A program made the translations under genes and the position numbers. The notes beneath the pieces are model-generated. The model had not been told where the DNA came from. It saw only the letters and a program-made list of their open reading frames with translations, and searched no databases. This document shows positions 21,336-31,826 of a DNA stretch of 64,000 nt, piece by piece (positions within the stretch are counted from its first letter, which is position 1; every line of letters begins with the position of its first letter). Source of the DNA: Acanthosepion pharaonis (lineage: Eukaryota > Mollusca > Cephalopoda > Sepiida > Sepiidae). The stretch lies in assembly GCA_903632075.3 (NCBI GenBank), contig CAHIKZ030000251.1, positions 65,001 through 129,000 on the forward strand, read 5' to 3'.

Positions 21336-22137
21336 AAGACTTGTATCAGTAAATCATTATTATTTCTAAGAAACAACAAAGAATTACTAAAAACATTATT
21401 TTCTTGTTTTAGATAACCTGCAAAGGGTTGTTAAACCGTAAAAAAACGAATCTATCAAACAATCAAAACGGAGATTAATTTTTCGTTATAATCGGTGAAA
21501 CATCGTTTCAATAGTGAAATATAAAATTTCAATTTGCTTATATTGAAGGAAGACAGTATTTTCCCACTCGAAGACAGTCTTTGCTGTAGACGCTAGTAGA
21601 CGCAGTTGGAAACTTGAAATATCTAATGCCCACAGACATAAGCAGCAATCATATATTCTTTTATTTTAGAGCTTGTCCTTTATGTTTCTGGGCTTACATT
21701 TTTACCACAGTCTGTGTAAATATTTTCCCTCGTTCACTCTTTATTATTTAGCAGGCCGGTTTCATTTATTGATCTTTCATAGGAGGAGGCAAAGTTTGAA
21801 TGTTTTCATATACCATAAGCAGTAGTAGGCATCCTATTTGGTCAATATTCATTCCTTTGGCGGTAAAACTAGAGTGACCTTACAAAGGCACAGGCCTGGG
21901 CAAAGATATATGGCGGCCGTACACTGCTCAGGATACATGACCTCCCCCTACACAAACACAGTCTCGGTCGTAACGATAAGATAAAAAGGAATATAGGCTA
22001 TTAAATTCGGGGCCCACTTGTTTGCAGTCGTTTTTGTTATACACCATATTGTACGAATGTTATATTTCTACACGTATATACCATATTGCAAAGAATGTTA
22101 CATGACTACAAGCATCCTTTCTTTATTTTTCTTTTTT
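21336..22137. other. unassigned interval
   Basis: No recognised element or gene in about 800 bp. Confidence 0.35.
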
Positions 22138-22161
22138 CTCTCTTTATCTCTCTCTCCCCCT

Positions 22162-22246
<85 letters not shown>

Positions 22247-22250
22247 ATGA
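22138..22250. repeat. (CT)n(CA)n(TA)n array
   Basis: CT-rich to 22162, CA 22163-22192, TA 22192-22249 with one break. Confidence 0.95.
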
Positions 22251-22330
22251 AGAAATATAGTTTTAAGGTGTTCTATATTTATGGGATAAAGTGCTCAATA
22301 TCAGAGATAGAGCGTATGTAAATATAGACA

Positions 22331-22463
22331 TAAAAGTGAACAATGAAGTCAAGAGTCAGAGGCGACAGGCTGTTTCATGCTGGAGGCAATCGTCATGATG
22401 ACATTTGCGTCTAGCATGAAACAGCCTGTTGCCTTTGAGTGTTAACTTCAATGTTCACTTTTA
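22331..22463. repeat. 51-bp-arm palindrome with hammerhead-like strands
   Basis: The arms 22331-22381 and 22413-22463 are inverted copies with about seven mismatches; the innermost 19 bp (ACAGGCTGTTTCATGCT region) are perfect. Each strand carries ATGA(C/T)GA, then ...GCATGAAACAGCCTGT, matching the GAAAC-stem III part of the motif at 60711-60766. The left flank (GTGCTCAATATCAGAGATAG, 22288) is the tail word also found at 190, 22908 and 63550. Stem II is weak, so it is a fossil at best. Confidence 0.7.
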
Positions 22464-22513
22464 TATATATATAAATTGTGGGCATTTAGGCAGCATTTTT
22501 TCACAATATCACA

Positions 22514-22716
22514 AAAATCACAATATTGATACATATTTTTAATCCAGCGTCTTATATGCACGTGTTTATCGTTGCTTGGAAATCATCCATGTAAACAAAA
22601 ACAGACTATCATGACATTCTTGTCCGTGTATTGCTTAAAATATTGTACAGTAATTGTCATCTTTGTAAGCCGAAAGCTTTGATTGGATTAAAAATATGTA
22701 TCAATATTGTGATTTT
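22514..22716. repeat. perfect 33-bp-arm palindrome
   Basis: 22514-22546 is the exact complement of 22684-22716, with a 137-nt spacer. The 3' arm begins just after CCGAAAGCTTTGATT. A perfect match over 33 bp means a recent or conserved fold-back. A (TA)n array follows about 100 bp on. Confidence 0.85.
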
Positions 22717-22814
22717 CTTTCTTCGTTTAATGATAATGTTATTAAGCTTATCACACGTTATGAAAAGAATTTACATAAAATAAATGGACAACACTTGTCT
22801 ATATTATTTAATGA

Positions 22815-22861
<47 letters not shown>

Positions 22862-23147
22862 TAGTAAATATATATATATGTATATGCGCAGTACTTAGTG
22901 GAAAGCGCTCAATATCAGTGATATAGCAAACATATTCAGTTGTATGGATGACCTCGGGTTGTTTATATGGATGTGTTGGTGCGAAGTAAAATTTGTACAC
23001 TTGTATGTATGTGTGTCTATGTGTATGAGAGTGTCTCCCGAAACAAACACAGAAGTACATTCCCCCTCCGATCACCAAGCATCGTCAAACAAGCATAAAT
23101 AGAGCCATATATATATGTGTGTGTGTATGCATATATGTGTGCACGAT

Positions 23148-23217
<70 letters not shown>
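22717..23217. other. AT-rich interval with two (TA)n arrays
   Basis: (TA)n at 22819-22853 and 23148-23216. AAAGCGCTCAATATCAGTGA (22902) is the tail word of the palindromic family. No gene recognised. Confidence 0.6.
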
Positions 23218-23220
<3 letters not shown>

Positions 23221-23612
23221 ATATATTTTTATATTGTGTTTATAGGTTATTTTGATACATACAATTTATATAATTAAATGCTCTGTTTTTTAATTAAACA
23301 TTATAAATTCTATATATAAAAGCATCTATCTCACGCACGGTGAATACTAGACCCGACTTCTTTAATATTTCCCCTTTTCTAGCAAGATTAATGCTCGACA
23401 AACGTACATATAAGTTTTAGATTAAAATAAAATTCCTTTCATTTTTCATTCAAAATACTCTATTTTAGGAATACGTTTTGACAACATCGCCCATTTGACG
23501 CTGACGTGATCATATTGAAACGGAACGCTGATCTTGAAAAATTTCAGCTGTCTGTTTTGATTAGTCTTACTCTTATGTCCATCGTCTTTTCATGTTGAAT
23601 TAAATATAGTAG
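23218..23612. other. AT-rich interval
   Basis: TTAAATGCTCTGTTTTTTAA (23274) is a half-arm of the palindrome type at 5780-5909. No gene recognised. Confidence 0.4.
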
Positions 23613-23693
23613 AATGTTAATTATGTTTTATGAATATGTCCTGAAGATGGTCTACTAGACCGAAACATCCGATGTTGACATTATATTAACATT
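23613..23693 (+). ncRNA. hammerhead ribozyme motif, near-consensus type I
   Basis: Outer stem I AATGTTAAT/ATTAACATT (23613-23621 with 23685-23693, perfect), an internal loop, then inner stem I ATGTC/GACAT (23636-23640 with 23677-23681). Core CTGAAGA is at 23641-23647, one extra T at 23648, stem II GGTCT/AGACC (23649-23653, 23657-23661), GAAAC (23662-23666), stem III ACATC/GATGT, and triplet GTT with cleavage expected after 23676. Every invariant core base is present; the extra T is the only departure. Cleavage after GUU is permitted by the NUH rule. Confidence 0.75.
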
Positions 23694-24259
23694 AAAACAG
23701 CATAATTGCATATTAGGATTTTTGTTTGTTTTTCTGTATATTTTTCTTCATACTGTCGGATCTATATCTATATATTTGCTTACATATAACAGTATATAAA
23801 TGCATCTTAACTTAAGCAATGACAATATACAATGAAATGGAGTAAGAATCGTTTCGTGAGGAGACATGATCGATCGAGAAAAATCGTCGGGGATTGTGTG
23901 TTTAAAAACAGCAATTTGAACTTTGTTCATCAGACGCTTCTCTATAGCTATGTGGTATTGCACGTCAGATCAAATGACGGTTCTGTGTAGGACACAAGTT
24001 AGATTCCTGTTGGAGAACGCATATTTGCTACGAGATTTCTCGAACATTCAGTCCGGTAAATGTTATTAATACTGTTTAATTAAAAAAACAGAACATTTGC
24101 TTTTATAAATTTTATCTATGAAGATAACGTATAAGCAGAAAATATTTTAAATAATTGTCGGACTTAATCCATTTTATTGTCGATATTTCTATGTATCAGA
24201 ACAATGTTTTGTAAATGACGGAGAAATTGTAAAGCAAAATCTGTATAAAGCACTTCATC
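23694..24259. other. AT-rich interval
   Basis: No gene recognised. 24063-24105 resembles one arm of the 5780-5909 palindrome. Confidence 0.4.
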
Positions 24260-24267
24260 CTGTAGAA

Positions 24268-25167
24268 CAGTAGTCGCCAACCGGTGACCCACGAACCACT
24301 GATGGTCTGTGAAAAATTTTTGATATTCCGCAGAAAAATTAGGGCATTATTTCAATTTTTATGAAGCTTCAGATTAATAAATGACGAATAACAAAACGTA
24401 TTATAAATGGTACTAGCAGCATGGCCCGGCGTTTCCCGTGCTTGATTAATAAATCGTACAACACATACAGCAATCGCTATCACTTGACTTAAAATATTTT
24501 TGCCTTTCCTTGCCTTTAAAGGAGTGCCCTTTGCCGTGCTGATGTTGCTACATGCCTTACTTCTTGCCCATCTCACACTGCGAATTTTTTCTAAGCTCTA
24601 TACTAAACATTAAATCTGTTACGAAAAAATAACTAAACAAAATGAATACAAAACGATCAGCTTTAAAAAAGAGACTCGTAACTGGAAAAACCGGATGAAA
24701 AAAGAATATTAACAACAAATACATTTTCACACCCAACCCAGTTCTGTGGAATCAGAATCAACGTTGAGTTTAAGCAAGCGAATGAGCCAATTGGAGTAAA
24801 GTGCCATGCAGATTTAAATTTTTCCCACTTGTGACGAATGCAGCTATCGAATTTTTTTTGCATGCTAGAATGATAGTTAACATTCTTGTCAGTCAGCTGT
24901 TGGCTCTCACGCTGGCCAATAGAATATTCCTGCCTATTCGTGGCAGCCAGCTATAGGCTCTCACTCTGGCCAGTAGAAAATGGCCGTAAACTACATGAAA
25001 ACTGCCGTAAAAGCATGAAAAAATCGATTATTTCCACTATCGATGGGGGTTGGGAAATGCAAAGTCAGTTTTGGCCATCCCGTTAACTTAGAGCATGTGC
25101 ATGTAAATTTTGGTGCAAATCCGTCGAAAATTGCGGCCGTGCATTCGTTACAAACACACACATCCTG

Positions 25168-25248
<81 letters not shown>

Positions 25249-25530
25249 CAAAACCTTTATATTTTCAAAAAACACATGAGTACACAAGTACACAAATGTG
25301 ACATCATCCATCCATAGTATAACCTAACATGACTTGCAAAATTCAAATTTTGTTTTATTTAAATAATTACACTATAATTTTTTTTACCTTTAATGGGTGC
25401 ATTTCCTATTAATAAAATAAAAGTATTCTGATTATTATCTTTTGTTTCTTCTAAATTCAGATTAGTGATCCGCCAAATTAAAAATTATACATTTAGTGGT
25501 CCATAAAGTTCAAAAGGTTGCCGACCGCAG
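24268..25530. mobile_element. hAT-type non-autonomous element
   Basis: The left end CAGTAGTCGCCAACCGG (24268) pairs, inverted, with GGTTGCCGACCGCAG (25516-25530). The flanks are CTGTAGAA (24260-24267) and CTCTAGAA (25531-25538), an 8-bp target duplication with one difference, of the CTCTAGAG-like type hAT favours. Subterminal GGTCTGTGAAAAATTTTTGA is typical of hAT MITEs. No transposase is seen. The right end and its outer flank recur, inverted, at 55000-55470. Confidence 0.75.
24410..25246. repeat. repeat nested in hAT, with (TA)n(TG)n tail
   Basis: It begins near ACTAGCAGCATGGCCCGGCG and ends ACACACACATCCTGCCTTA before (TA)n(TG)n (25171-25246). The end part (25030-25175) recurs inverted at 55060-55170. 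Tail words of this kind (CAGGATGTGTGTG) recur in the window. Confidence 0.5.
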
Positions 25531-25538
25531 CTCTAGAA

Positions 25539-26478
25539 AGACTTCATCTAAATAACGTAATATTTTCATTGATCGAATTCTATATGCGTAAGAAGGAGAG
25601 GAGGCGATATAAAAACGAAAGCGTAGGTTACAGTTATGCACTGACAGGAAACACTGAATATGTTGAAAGGATGACATTTTCTTTTTTGTCAGACGTGTCT
25701 GGGCCTGTTGTCTAACGGATTTCATTCAGTTTTCTTATGCGTTTCCTTTTGTTTTTAACCCATTTATTATTATCGTCAGGTTGTTCACACCTTCTCATTA
25801 TTTGGACCAGGAGTAGAGGTTTTGTTGTATTTTCATGGGTAAATGATTTAATGTACACAAGCCGGAGGATAATTTTTTAATAGATTTATAATCAACAACA
25901 TATACAAGTAGAAAAAGAAGCGATTACAAGCTTTTAGTTTAGCTCGCGGAGTCAAACTTATCTTAAATGAAAAGTCCGCTTAATTTGATTGAAGATGTTA
26001 ACTTTACGTCTTAATAGACGGCTCTTGTCGAAAATATGTCATTCTTGAACGCCTCAGTAAGCAAACTAGAATGAGTTTAATATTGAGTTTTTGGACGCAA
26101 AGAGAAACTGGCTTCTGATTGGCTGATAGATTGTGTGGGTGTAAATAAGGAAAGATAACTCCTTCGCCATTATAATTTTTAGTTTTTCATTTGTTTACTG
26201 TTTAGGACTGTGTTACTTCTAAAGTAGATTCATTGTTTCTCACTGCAGGTAGCTCCTTGCGTCTTAGTAGCAGTATCGCCTTACTCGAGGCGAACTGATT
26301 AAAGAAAAGTATCCAATATTGTGATAATAAAAGATAGATATGTATGCGTACATGCAACACCTATAGTAGCGCCTTTTTGAAAACTGGATTTGCTCGTCAT
26401 TTGAGACCTTCTGACGACAAACAATCCATAGAAAACTTCGTTGACAGGCATCCAATCCCTAAAATAGGCCCTAAAATA
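25539..26478. other. unassigned interval
   Basis: The first ~70 bp are shared with 55165-55235 in inverted orientation. No gene is recognised in the rest. A (TA)n run starts at 26479. Confidence 0.4.
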
Positions 26479-26547
26479 AGTATATATATATATATATATA
26501 TATGATATTAAAATTTCTCTGATTTAACCAGTAGAGAAGACAATATT

Positions 26548-26669
26548 TATGAATAAAAATGACAATAGGAAAACTGGTAATTGCTAACGCAATTTCGTAT
26601 TTTGCTTTGATAAAGTCCACATTGGACGAAACGCGTCAGCAATTACCAGTTTTCCTATTGTCATTATTA

Positions 26670-26675
<6 letters not shown>
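26548..26675 (+). ncRNA. hammerhead-like palindrome, decayed core
   Basis: The arms 26548-26585 and 26638-26675 pair over 38 bp with one mismatch. The 52-nt loop holds TTGATAAA (26607-26614), stem II GTCC/GGAC (26615-26618, 26624-26627), GAAAC (26628-26632), palindromic ACGCGT and triplet GTC ending at 26637. The expected cleavage point (26637/26638) falls exactly at the start of the 3' arm. Core changes (C3 to T, G8 to A, one extra A) argue against activity. Confidence 0.7.

Positions 26676-26715
<40 letters not shown>
26676..26715. repeat. (TA)n microsatellite
   Basis: Directly follows the hammerhead-like palindrome. Confidence 0.97.
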
Positions 26716-26717
<2 letters not shown>

Positions 26718-26816
26718 GAAGGTAAACCGCAAACGTTTTTGGTTGAAATGTGATTTTTTTTTTTATTTTAAAACATATGTGGATTTTTTTATTTTAAAAT
26801 ATATATTATATTCTAT

Positions 26817-27126
26817 TTTCCAGAAATCTGCTACACGGGTTTCTGGTTTCGCGACCTTCTTCAAGCAAAGAGTAGATATTTCCACATATTATAAAAATGA
26901 ATTTTTTGGAGGTAGTGATTCAAATGTCCAAGAAAGACAGTTGAATCCCTACCACACCTCACTTAATTACAAGCTTTATATCTTCCTAGGTCACCAATTT
27001 GTAGTATTATCCAGAAGTACAATTTCCAGTTCGAGAAAGACATTTCAATCACTAGTACGCAAAATATCTACTCTTTGCTTGAAGAAGGTTGCGGAACCAG
27101 AAACCCGTGTAGCAGGTTTCTGAAAA
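26817..27126. repeat. large palindrome with hammerhead-like arms
   Basis: The outer arms 26817-26881 and 27060-27126 match closely (CTGCTACACGGGTTTCTGGT), and an inner pair AGTGATTCAAATGTC/GACATTTCAATCACT (26913-26928, 27038-27053) continues the fold. Each arm carries TTGAAGAAGGT..ACCAGAAACCCGTGTAGC, a hammerhead-like order with a GTA triplet. A half copy is at 57590-57710. Confidence 0.75.
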
Positions 27127-27619
27127 ATAGTGTCTATGCGTCAGCGTCTTTTTTTTTTTAAGCTCCAAGAGACCGATTTGTTTTTAAAGAAAACTAGGGT
27201 ACGCGATGATTATTTAGTTACCTCCATTTGTGGACAGAATTATTCATCCCCGCCCACTGAATATTTCCATATTTTCTAAGGAAATGCGAATACGTGCAAG
27301 TACTTACTGAATTTACCATAAATTCTTTATGCCGTATTTAGTTTTGAATAATTCGGGAAATTTTTAGAAGCTTCGATCTATTATATTCATAGTTATAGAT
27401 TTTTCTAAAAATTGTTGCAGTCCGAAATTATGGAAATGATGAAATAATGTTGTTCTATAGCCATTGTAATGTCTTTTTCTCAATTTGGCCTTTAATACAA
27501 ACGCACTTTCAAAATAAAATAGTACAAACCTTATTCTAGCATTTTAAAAGGTAATGAAGAAGACAATAAGTGTGTGTCACTGACCGTGATAACTCATTCT
27601 TTCTGCAACCATAGCAAAG
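27127..27619. other. flank of Tc1-like element
   Basis: Probably the 5' part of the Tc1-like transposon, but I could not define terminal repeats. Confidence 0.35.
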
Positions 27620-28870
27620 ATGGCTGAACTTGATAAGTTCATTAGAATGAAGATAGATGATGCGTACAAATAAGGTGATGGATATACAACACTTTCCAAG
27701 TGTTTAAATGTTCCTAGTTCGACAATGTGTAGCATTTTCAAGAAATACAACGAAACTCAGTGTCTTGATAACAAATTAAAGAGTGACAGAAAACGGTTAT
27801 TTTCTGAAAGAATGGATAAGAAAATTGTTAGAGATGTCCCGAAGAAGCCTTGTCAATGATGTAAAGACATCAGGGTTAAATATATCGACGAAGACAGTCA
27901 CTAGAAGCTTTCAACGAACAGGACTTCGAGCGTGTTGGCCAAGGAAAACTCCCTATGTTTAAAGCTAAACATCTAAAATTCAGATTAACTTATGCCAGAA
28001 ACCATCTAATAGAACTCCTGTTTTCATGGGAAAATGAAACCAAACTAGAATTATTTGGTCACATGAACCCCTATTATGTATTAGTGGAAGTGATTGAAGC
28101 TCATAAACCCCCCCCCAAAAAAAAATACCCTCCCTACAATTAAACACGGCGGTAGAAGCATTTTTCTCTGGGGATGTTTTGCTGCTTCTGGACCAGGAGA
28201 ACTAGTGAGAGTACAGAGTATCATGGATTAAGAACCATATTTGGCTTTTCTTCAAAAATAATATAAAACAAAGTGCACAAAAGCTGGCTTTGGGGTGCCA
28301 CTAGAGCTTCCTAGATAACAATGACCCGAAACACATGAAACGAATCGTTACAAAATACTTACATGATAGCAAAATTAAGGTATTGGCGTACACTGCACAA
28401 AGTCCTGACCTAAGCCCCCATTGAAGGTTTGGGGAGGAAATTTGAAGAAAAATGTAAGAGAAAAATTTGGGGGTATATTTAAAGAAAATTTTTTGGGTAT
28501 ATTTGAAGAAAAATGTAAGAGAAAAATTTGGGGGTATATTTAAAGAAAAATGTAAGAGAAAAATGTGGGGGTATATTTGAAGAAAAATGTAAGAAAGATT
28601 TTGGGGCGTATTTGAAGAAAAATGTAAGAGAAAAATTTGGGGGTATATTTAAAGAAAAATTTTGGGGTATATTTGAAGAAAAATGTAAGAGAAAAATTTT
28701 GGGTCGTATTTGGAGAAAAAGTAAGAGAAAGAAGTCATTTGAATTTGGAGGAAACAGAACCTATTGCCAAAGAAGAATGAAGCAAAATACCTTTCAGTGC
28801 GTGCAGTGATCTTGTAAGGATCTACGAAAATAAGATTAAAGCCAGTAATCAAGACTAAAGATTACACAAT
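27620..28870 (+). pseudogene. Tc1-like transposase pseudogene
   Basis: The ATG at 27620 opens MAELDKFIRMKIDDAYK, then a stop, then GDGYTTLSKCLNVPSSTMCS and IFKKYNETQCLDNKLKSDRK (helix-turn-helix region). After frameshifts come IKHGGRSIFLWGCFAASGPG (28140), a decayed DNDPKHT block (28318-28335), HCTKS/SPDLSPH (28400-28425) and, past a tandem expansion, an ending like FCQ-EEWSKIPFSAC..DLVRIYENRLKA (28760-28840). The order DNA-binding, GG..LWGCF, D-DPKHT, SPDL.P is that of Tc1 DDE transposases. Many stops; dead. Confidence 0.8.
28438..28720 (+). repeat. tandem expansion inside Tc1 pseudogene
   Basis: About eight units of GAAGAAAAATGTAAGAGAAA-AATTTGGGGGTATATTT (30-36 bp) sit where the parent gene codes ELKKKVREK, just after SPDL.P. 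The unit itself encodes a KKNVREK-like string, so a coding segment was amplified after the gene died. Confidence 0.8.
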
Positions 28871-29087
28871 TGATTACTGAAACAAGGGAGTCAATAATGT
28901 TGTACTATATTGAATTTTTTGTGCTTCTTTTTATTAATATTTGACATTAAAATAAGAATTTTGTTGTGTGCATCACAGCGCATTCTTTAAATCCATAATT
29001 CCATCTTTTGTGAAAAAATGCATATGAAGTTATCATGAAAATTTGTGGTAGAACAGCTTTAATTGTAAGAAAACTACCCGTGACTAC

Positions 29088-29593
29088 CCGTATTTAAATA
29101 AAGGTACTTACTGTATAATCAACTGGTATTTAAATAAAGGTACTTACTGTATAATCAACTGGTATTTAAATAAAGGTACTTACTGTATAATCAACTGGTA
29201 TTTAAATAAAGGTACTTATTGTATAATCAACTGGTATTTAAATAAAGGTACTTACCCTATAATCAACTGGTATTTAAATAAAGGTACTTACTGTATAATC
29301 AACTGGTATTTAAATAAAGGTACTTACCGTATAATCAACTGGTATTTAAATAAAGGTACTTATTGTATAATCAACTGGTATTTGAATAAAGGTACTTACT
29401 GTATAATCAACTGGTATTTAAATAAGGGTACTTATTGTATAATCAACTGGTATTTAAATAAAGGTACTTATTGTATAATCAACTGGTATTTAAATAAAGG
29501 TACTTACTGTATAATCAACTGGTATTTAAATAAAGTTACTTACTGTATAATCAACTGGTATTTAAATAAAGGTACTTATTGTATAATCAACTC
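29088..29593. repeat. 36-bp minisatellite, ~14 copies
   Basis: The unit is GTATTTAAATAAAGGTACTT + ACTGTATAATCAACTG. Copies are nearly identical (a few C/T changes). The 36-bp length keeps frame, which makes a repeated 12-residue open frame at the right end; this is incidental. Confidence 0.95.
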
Positions 29594-29599
29594 GTTCAT

Positions 29600-30250
29600 A
29601 TCTTCTTTTTGTGTCGTGTCCCTTCGTGACATAGGTGATCATGGTCTTTGCTTCCCCCTATATCTTGCAGCTCTCAATAACTTTTGTCCCTTTGATACTT
29701 CTCCCAGGCCATGTTCTGTCATCCACTTGCTTAAGCCTGCTAGGTATGTCATGCGTTGCTTTCTTTTGTCTCTCTTTCCCTCTATTCGACCTGTGAGTAT
29801 CAGATTCTCCAAGTACTTCTTTCTCATTACGTGTCCCAGAAATTTCAGCTGCCTCTTCCTGATGCATCCTCTCCAAAACCTCATCGTTGCTCACGCGCTC
29901 GGTCCATGATATCCTTAGCATCCTGCTGTAGAACATACCTCTGTCGTCTCAAGTCTCTTCTTCATCTTTGAGGAGACCGTCCAACATTCGCTGCCGTAAA
30001 GGAGGACATATGTCACGTAGCAGTTCAGTATTCTTTTCTTTGCTACCAAAGAAATCTTACTGTCTCACAGTACTCTGCCCAGCTTTTGGAATGCGTCCTT
30101 GGCCATCTCAATGCGTACGGACAAGAATAGCCCAGTCTTCTCTTTCCAGTCTCAGTAGAGTCCAAAAGCGTCTACACAGCCTTATGAGCGATAAATTGTC
30201 TTTCCTACGGTTGAATCGTTGCATGTCCCTCGCTGTTCTACCGCTATTTC
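29600..30250 (-). pseudogene. RTE-type LINE, pol C-terminal part
   Basis: The minus strand gives, in order, IEMAKDAFQKLGRVL, SLVAKKRILNCYVTYVLLYG then SECWTVSS, MFYSRMLRISWTERVSNDEV, RKRQLKFLGHVMRKKYLENL then ILTGRIEGKRDKRKQRM, and WMTEHGLGEVSKGQKLLRAA. This is the conserved post-RT region of RTE pols (LLYGSE.W, RMLRI.WTE, GH..R..LE..ILTG). Frameshifts near 29880. The same family is at 54440-54902. Confidence 0.85.
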
Positions 30251-30339
30251 AATGTTAAGTGTTAAGACGAACTAGTCCATTCCAACAGGTGTAACCTTTG
30301 CATCTAAGACCCGCTATGACACTGATATTTTAGCGACCC

Positions 30340-30600
30340 CCCCTTATTTTCTTTCACATTTCATCGATGAGATGTAAGTTTAGTTTAGTCAGCTTCTTCC
30401 CACGCACTGCTATTTTGTGAAACCGACTTTCAAGATGATGTTTTCCTGATCACTACAAGCTTAACCTGTTGCGGCCTAGGGTCAACAGTTACCTTCCCAC
30501 GTACGAGCATAAATTGTGCTACTTACCTCTGGCTTTGTAATCCTCTATTTCGAGTGACTCTTGAGCCTTGTAGAGTATAATCTTTACGATATTCTTTTCG
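30340..30600 (+). pseudogene. LINE 3' end fragment
   Basis: CFPDHYKLNLLRPRVNSYLP-like coding (30430-30500) matches the terminal block at 40450-40505 (GYFPDHYNFSVFKSRVN) and 4960-5010. The tail TCGAGTGACTCTTGAGCCTT (30550) matches 45430 and 44240. Confidence 0.6.
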
Positions 30601-30780
30601 TTAACTTATTTTTATATCTGAGGAAAATAGTCGAGCCTTATTTACACATACGTTTATTTATTCATGTGTTATTCATTTACTTATTTATTTTTGTTTTATC
30701 ATCTTTTCCGGAAGATGGCATATTTTGGAAACTGTAGGAAACGTGTTCCGAATCCTAACGTTTATTTTGCAATTTTTATT

Positions 30781-30905
30781 TTAACTATTTATTTATTTAT
30801 TTTTATTTATATTTTTTATTTATTTATTTTATTTATTTATTTTTTTATTTTATTTATTTTTATTTATTTTATTTTTATTTATTTTTATTTATTTATTATT
30901 GATAA
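30781..30905. repeat. (TTTA)n-rich tract
   Basis: Irregular TTTA/TTTTA repeats. Confidence 0.9.
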
Positions 30906-31063
30906 TTAATTATTTTATATTTAACATTTAAACAATTGTTTCAGCAGCAGCAGCTCCAACATCAACAGCAGCACCAACAACAATAATAATAATAATGATA
31001 ATAATAACCACAACAAAAACAGCAAAAATAATAATAATAATAACGCACTGGAAAATCTGCAAC

Positions 31064-31520
31064 TTCTATGGAAAGGAAATATGCAAGAAATTGGTATGAA
31101 CACCACCCAGACCCGGTTACAGAGATAGTGCCCGTAACAATTTTATGGGACTTTGAAATACACACAGTCAAAACAATCAAAGCTAATCGCCATGACATCG
31201 GGAGTAGAGACCGCAAAGTCAGAATGTGTTTTCTTATTGACATGACTGCAGTCCCTGCAGACTGCAATGTAGCTTTGAAGATCTTCAGAAAACCATCGAA
31301 ATTGAAATCGAAATCTCAAAAATGTGGCACATGAGAACAATCCCTGTTGTAGTTGAAGCCTTCAGATTGATTGGAAAAAATTCCAATAGACTCACTGAAG
31401 GGATTCCTGGTAGCCCATGCCTGAAAGAAATACAAAAAAAAATGTTTTTACGAGTACAGCCCACATCTTAAGAAGGGTTTTATCTATGTAAAATATGTGT
31501 TGTTATTTTTTTTTTTAATT
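31064..31520 (+). pseudogene. LINE C-terminal, endonuclease-like block
   Basis: PVTILWDFEIHTVKTIKANR then HDIGSRDRKVRMCFLIDM and VPADCNV (31120-31275), then in another frame ISKMWHMRTIPVVVEAFRLI (31315). The pattern W.....T...I..NRPDI...D......IID...P.D.N is the C-terminal block of LINE pols that may include a restriction-enzyme-like PD-(D/E)XK nuclease; here RPDI has become RHDI. One frameshift. A second partial copy is at 31985-32215. Confidence 0.65.
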
Positions 31521-31611
31521 TCTCAGTGGAAAATGTCATGATGCCATTTCTGACCTTAGACCTCTGGTCGGGACCCGGAAAGAAATGAGTACACACCAGA
31601 AATCAAAGGAA

Positions 31612-31620
31612 ATAATAATA

Positions 31621-31659
<39 letters not shown>

Positions 31660-31761
31660 GTAAGCGTACCTTCGTCTCGTAAACCTTCTGTTTCATTACT
31701 TAACTACAAGTTTGGCTTCCTTATTTATTTCCATCTGTTATCTTGAAAAACGAGATGAAAC

Positions 31762-31825
<64 letters not shown>

Positions 31826-31826
31826 G
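31612..31826. repeat. (AAT)n and (GATA)n arrays
   Basis: AAT-type array 31612-31660 and GATA 31762-31825. The stretch between them (31661-31760) is a diverged duplicate of 31905-31990. Confidence 0.9.

Noticed and set aside
22696..22818. Possible Penelope-like N-terminal piece (frame with RYEKNLHKINGQHLSILFNE)
   Set aside because: The resemblance is only impressionistic and the frame runs into (TA)n, so I did not annotate it. A weaker one is at 37690-37830.
29088..29593. Regular 36-bp repeats resembling a CRISPR array
   Set aside because: The units are contiguous, with no unique spacers, and the setting is eukaryotic.
29382..29909. 175-residue frame with a repeated YLNKGTYCIINW unit
   Set aside because: The repeat is a 36-bp minisatellite whose length is a multiple of three, and the rest is antisense to an RTE fragment.
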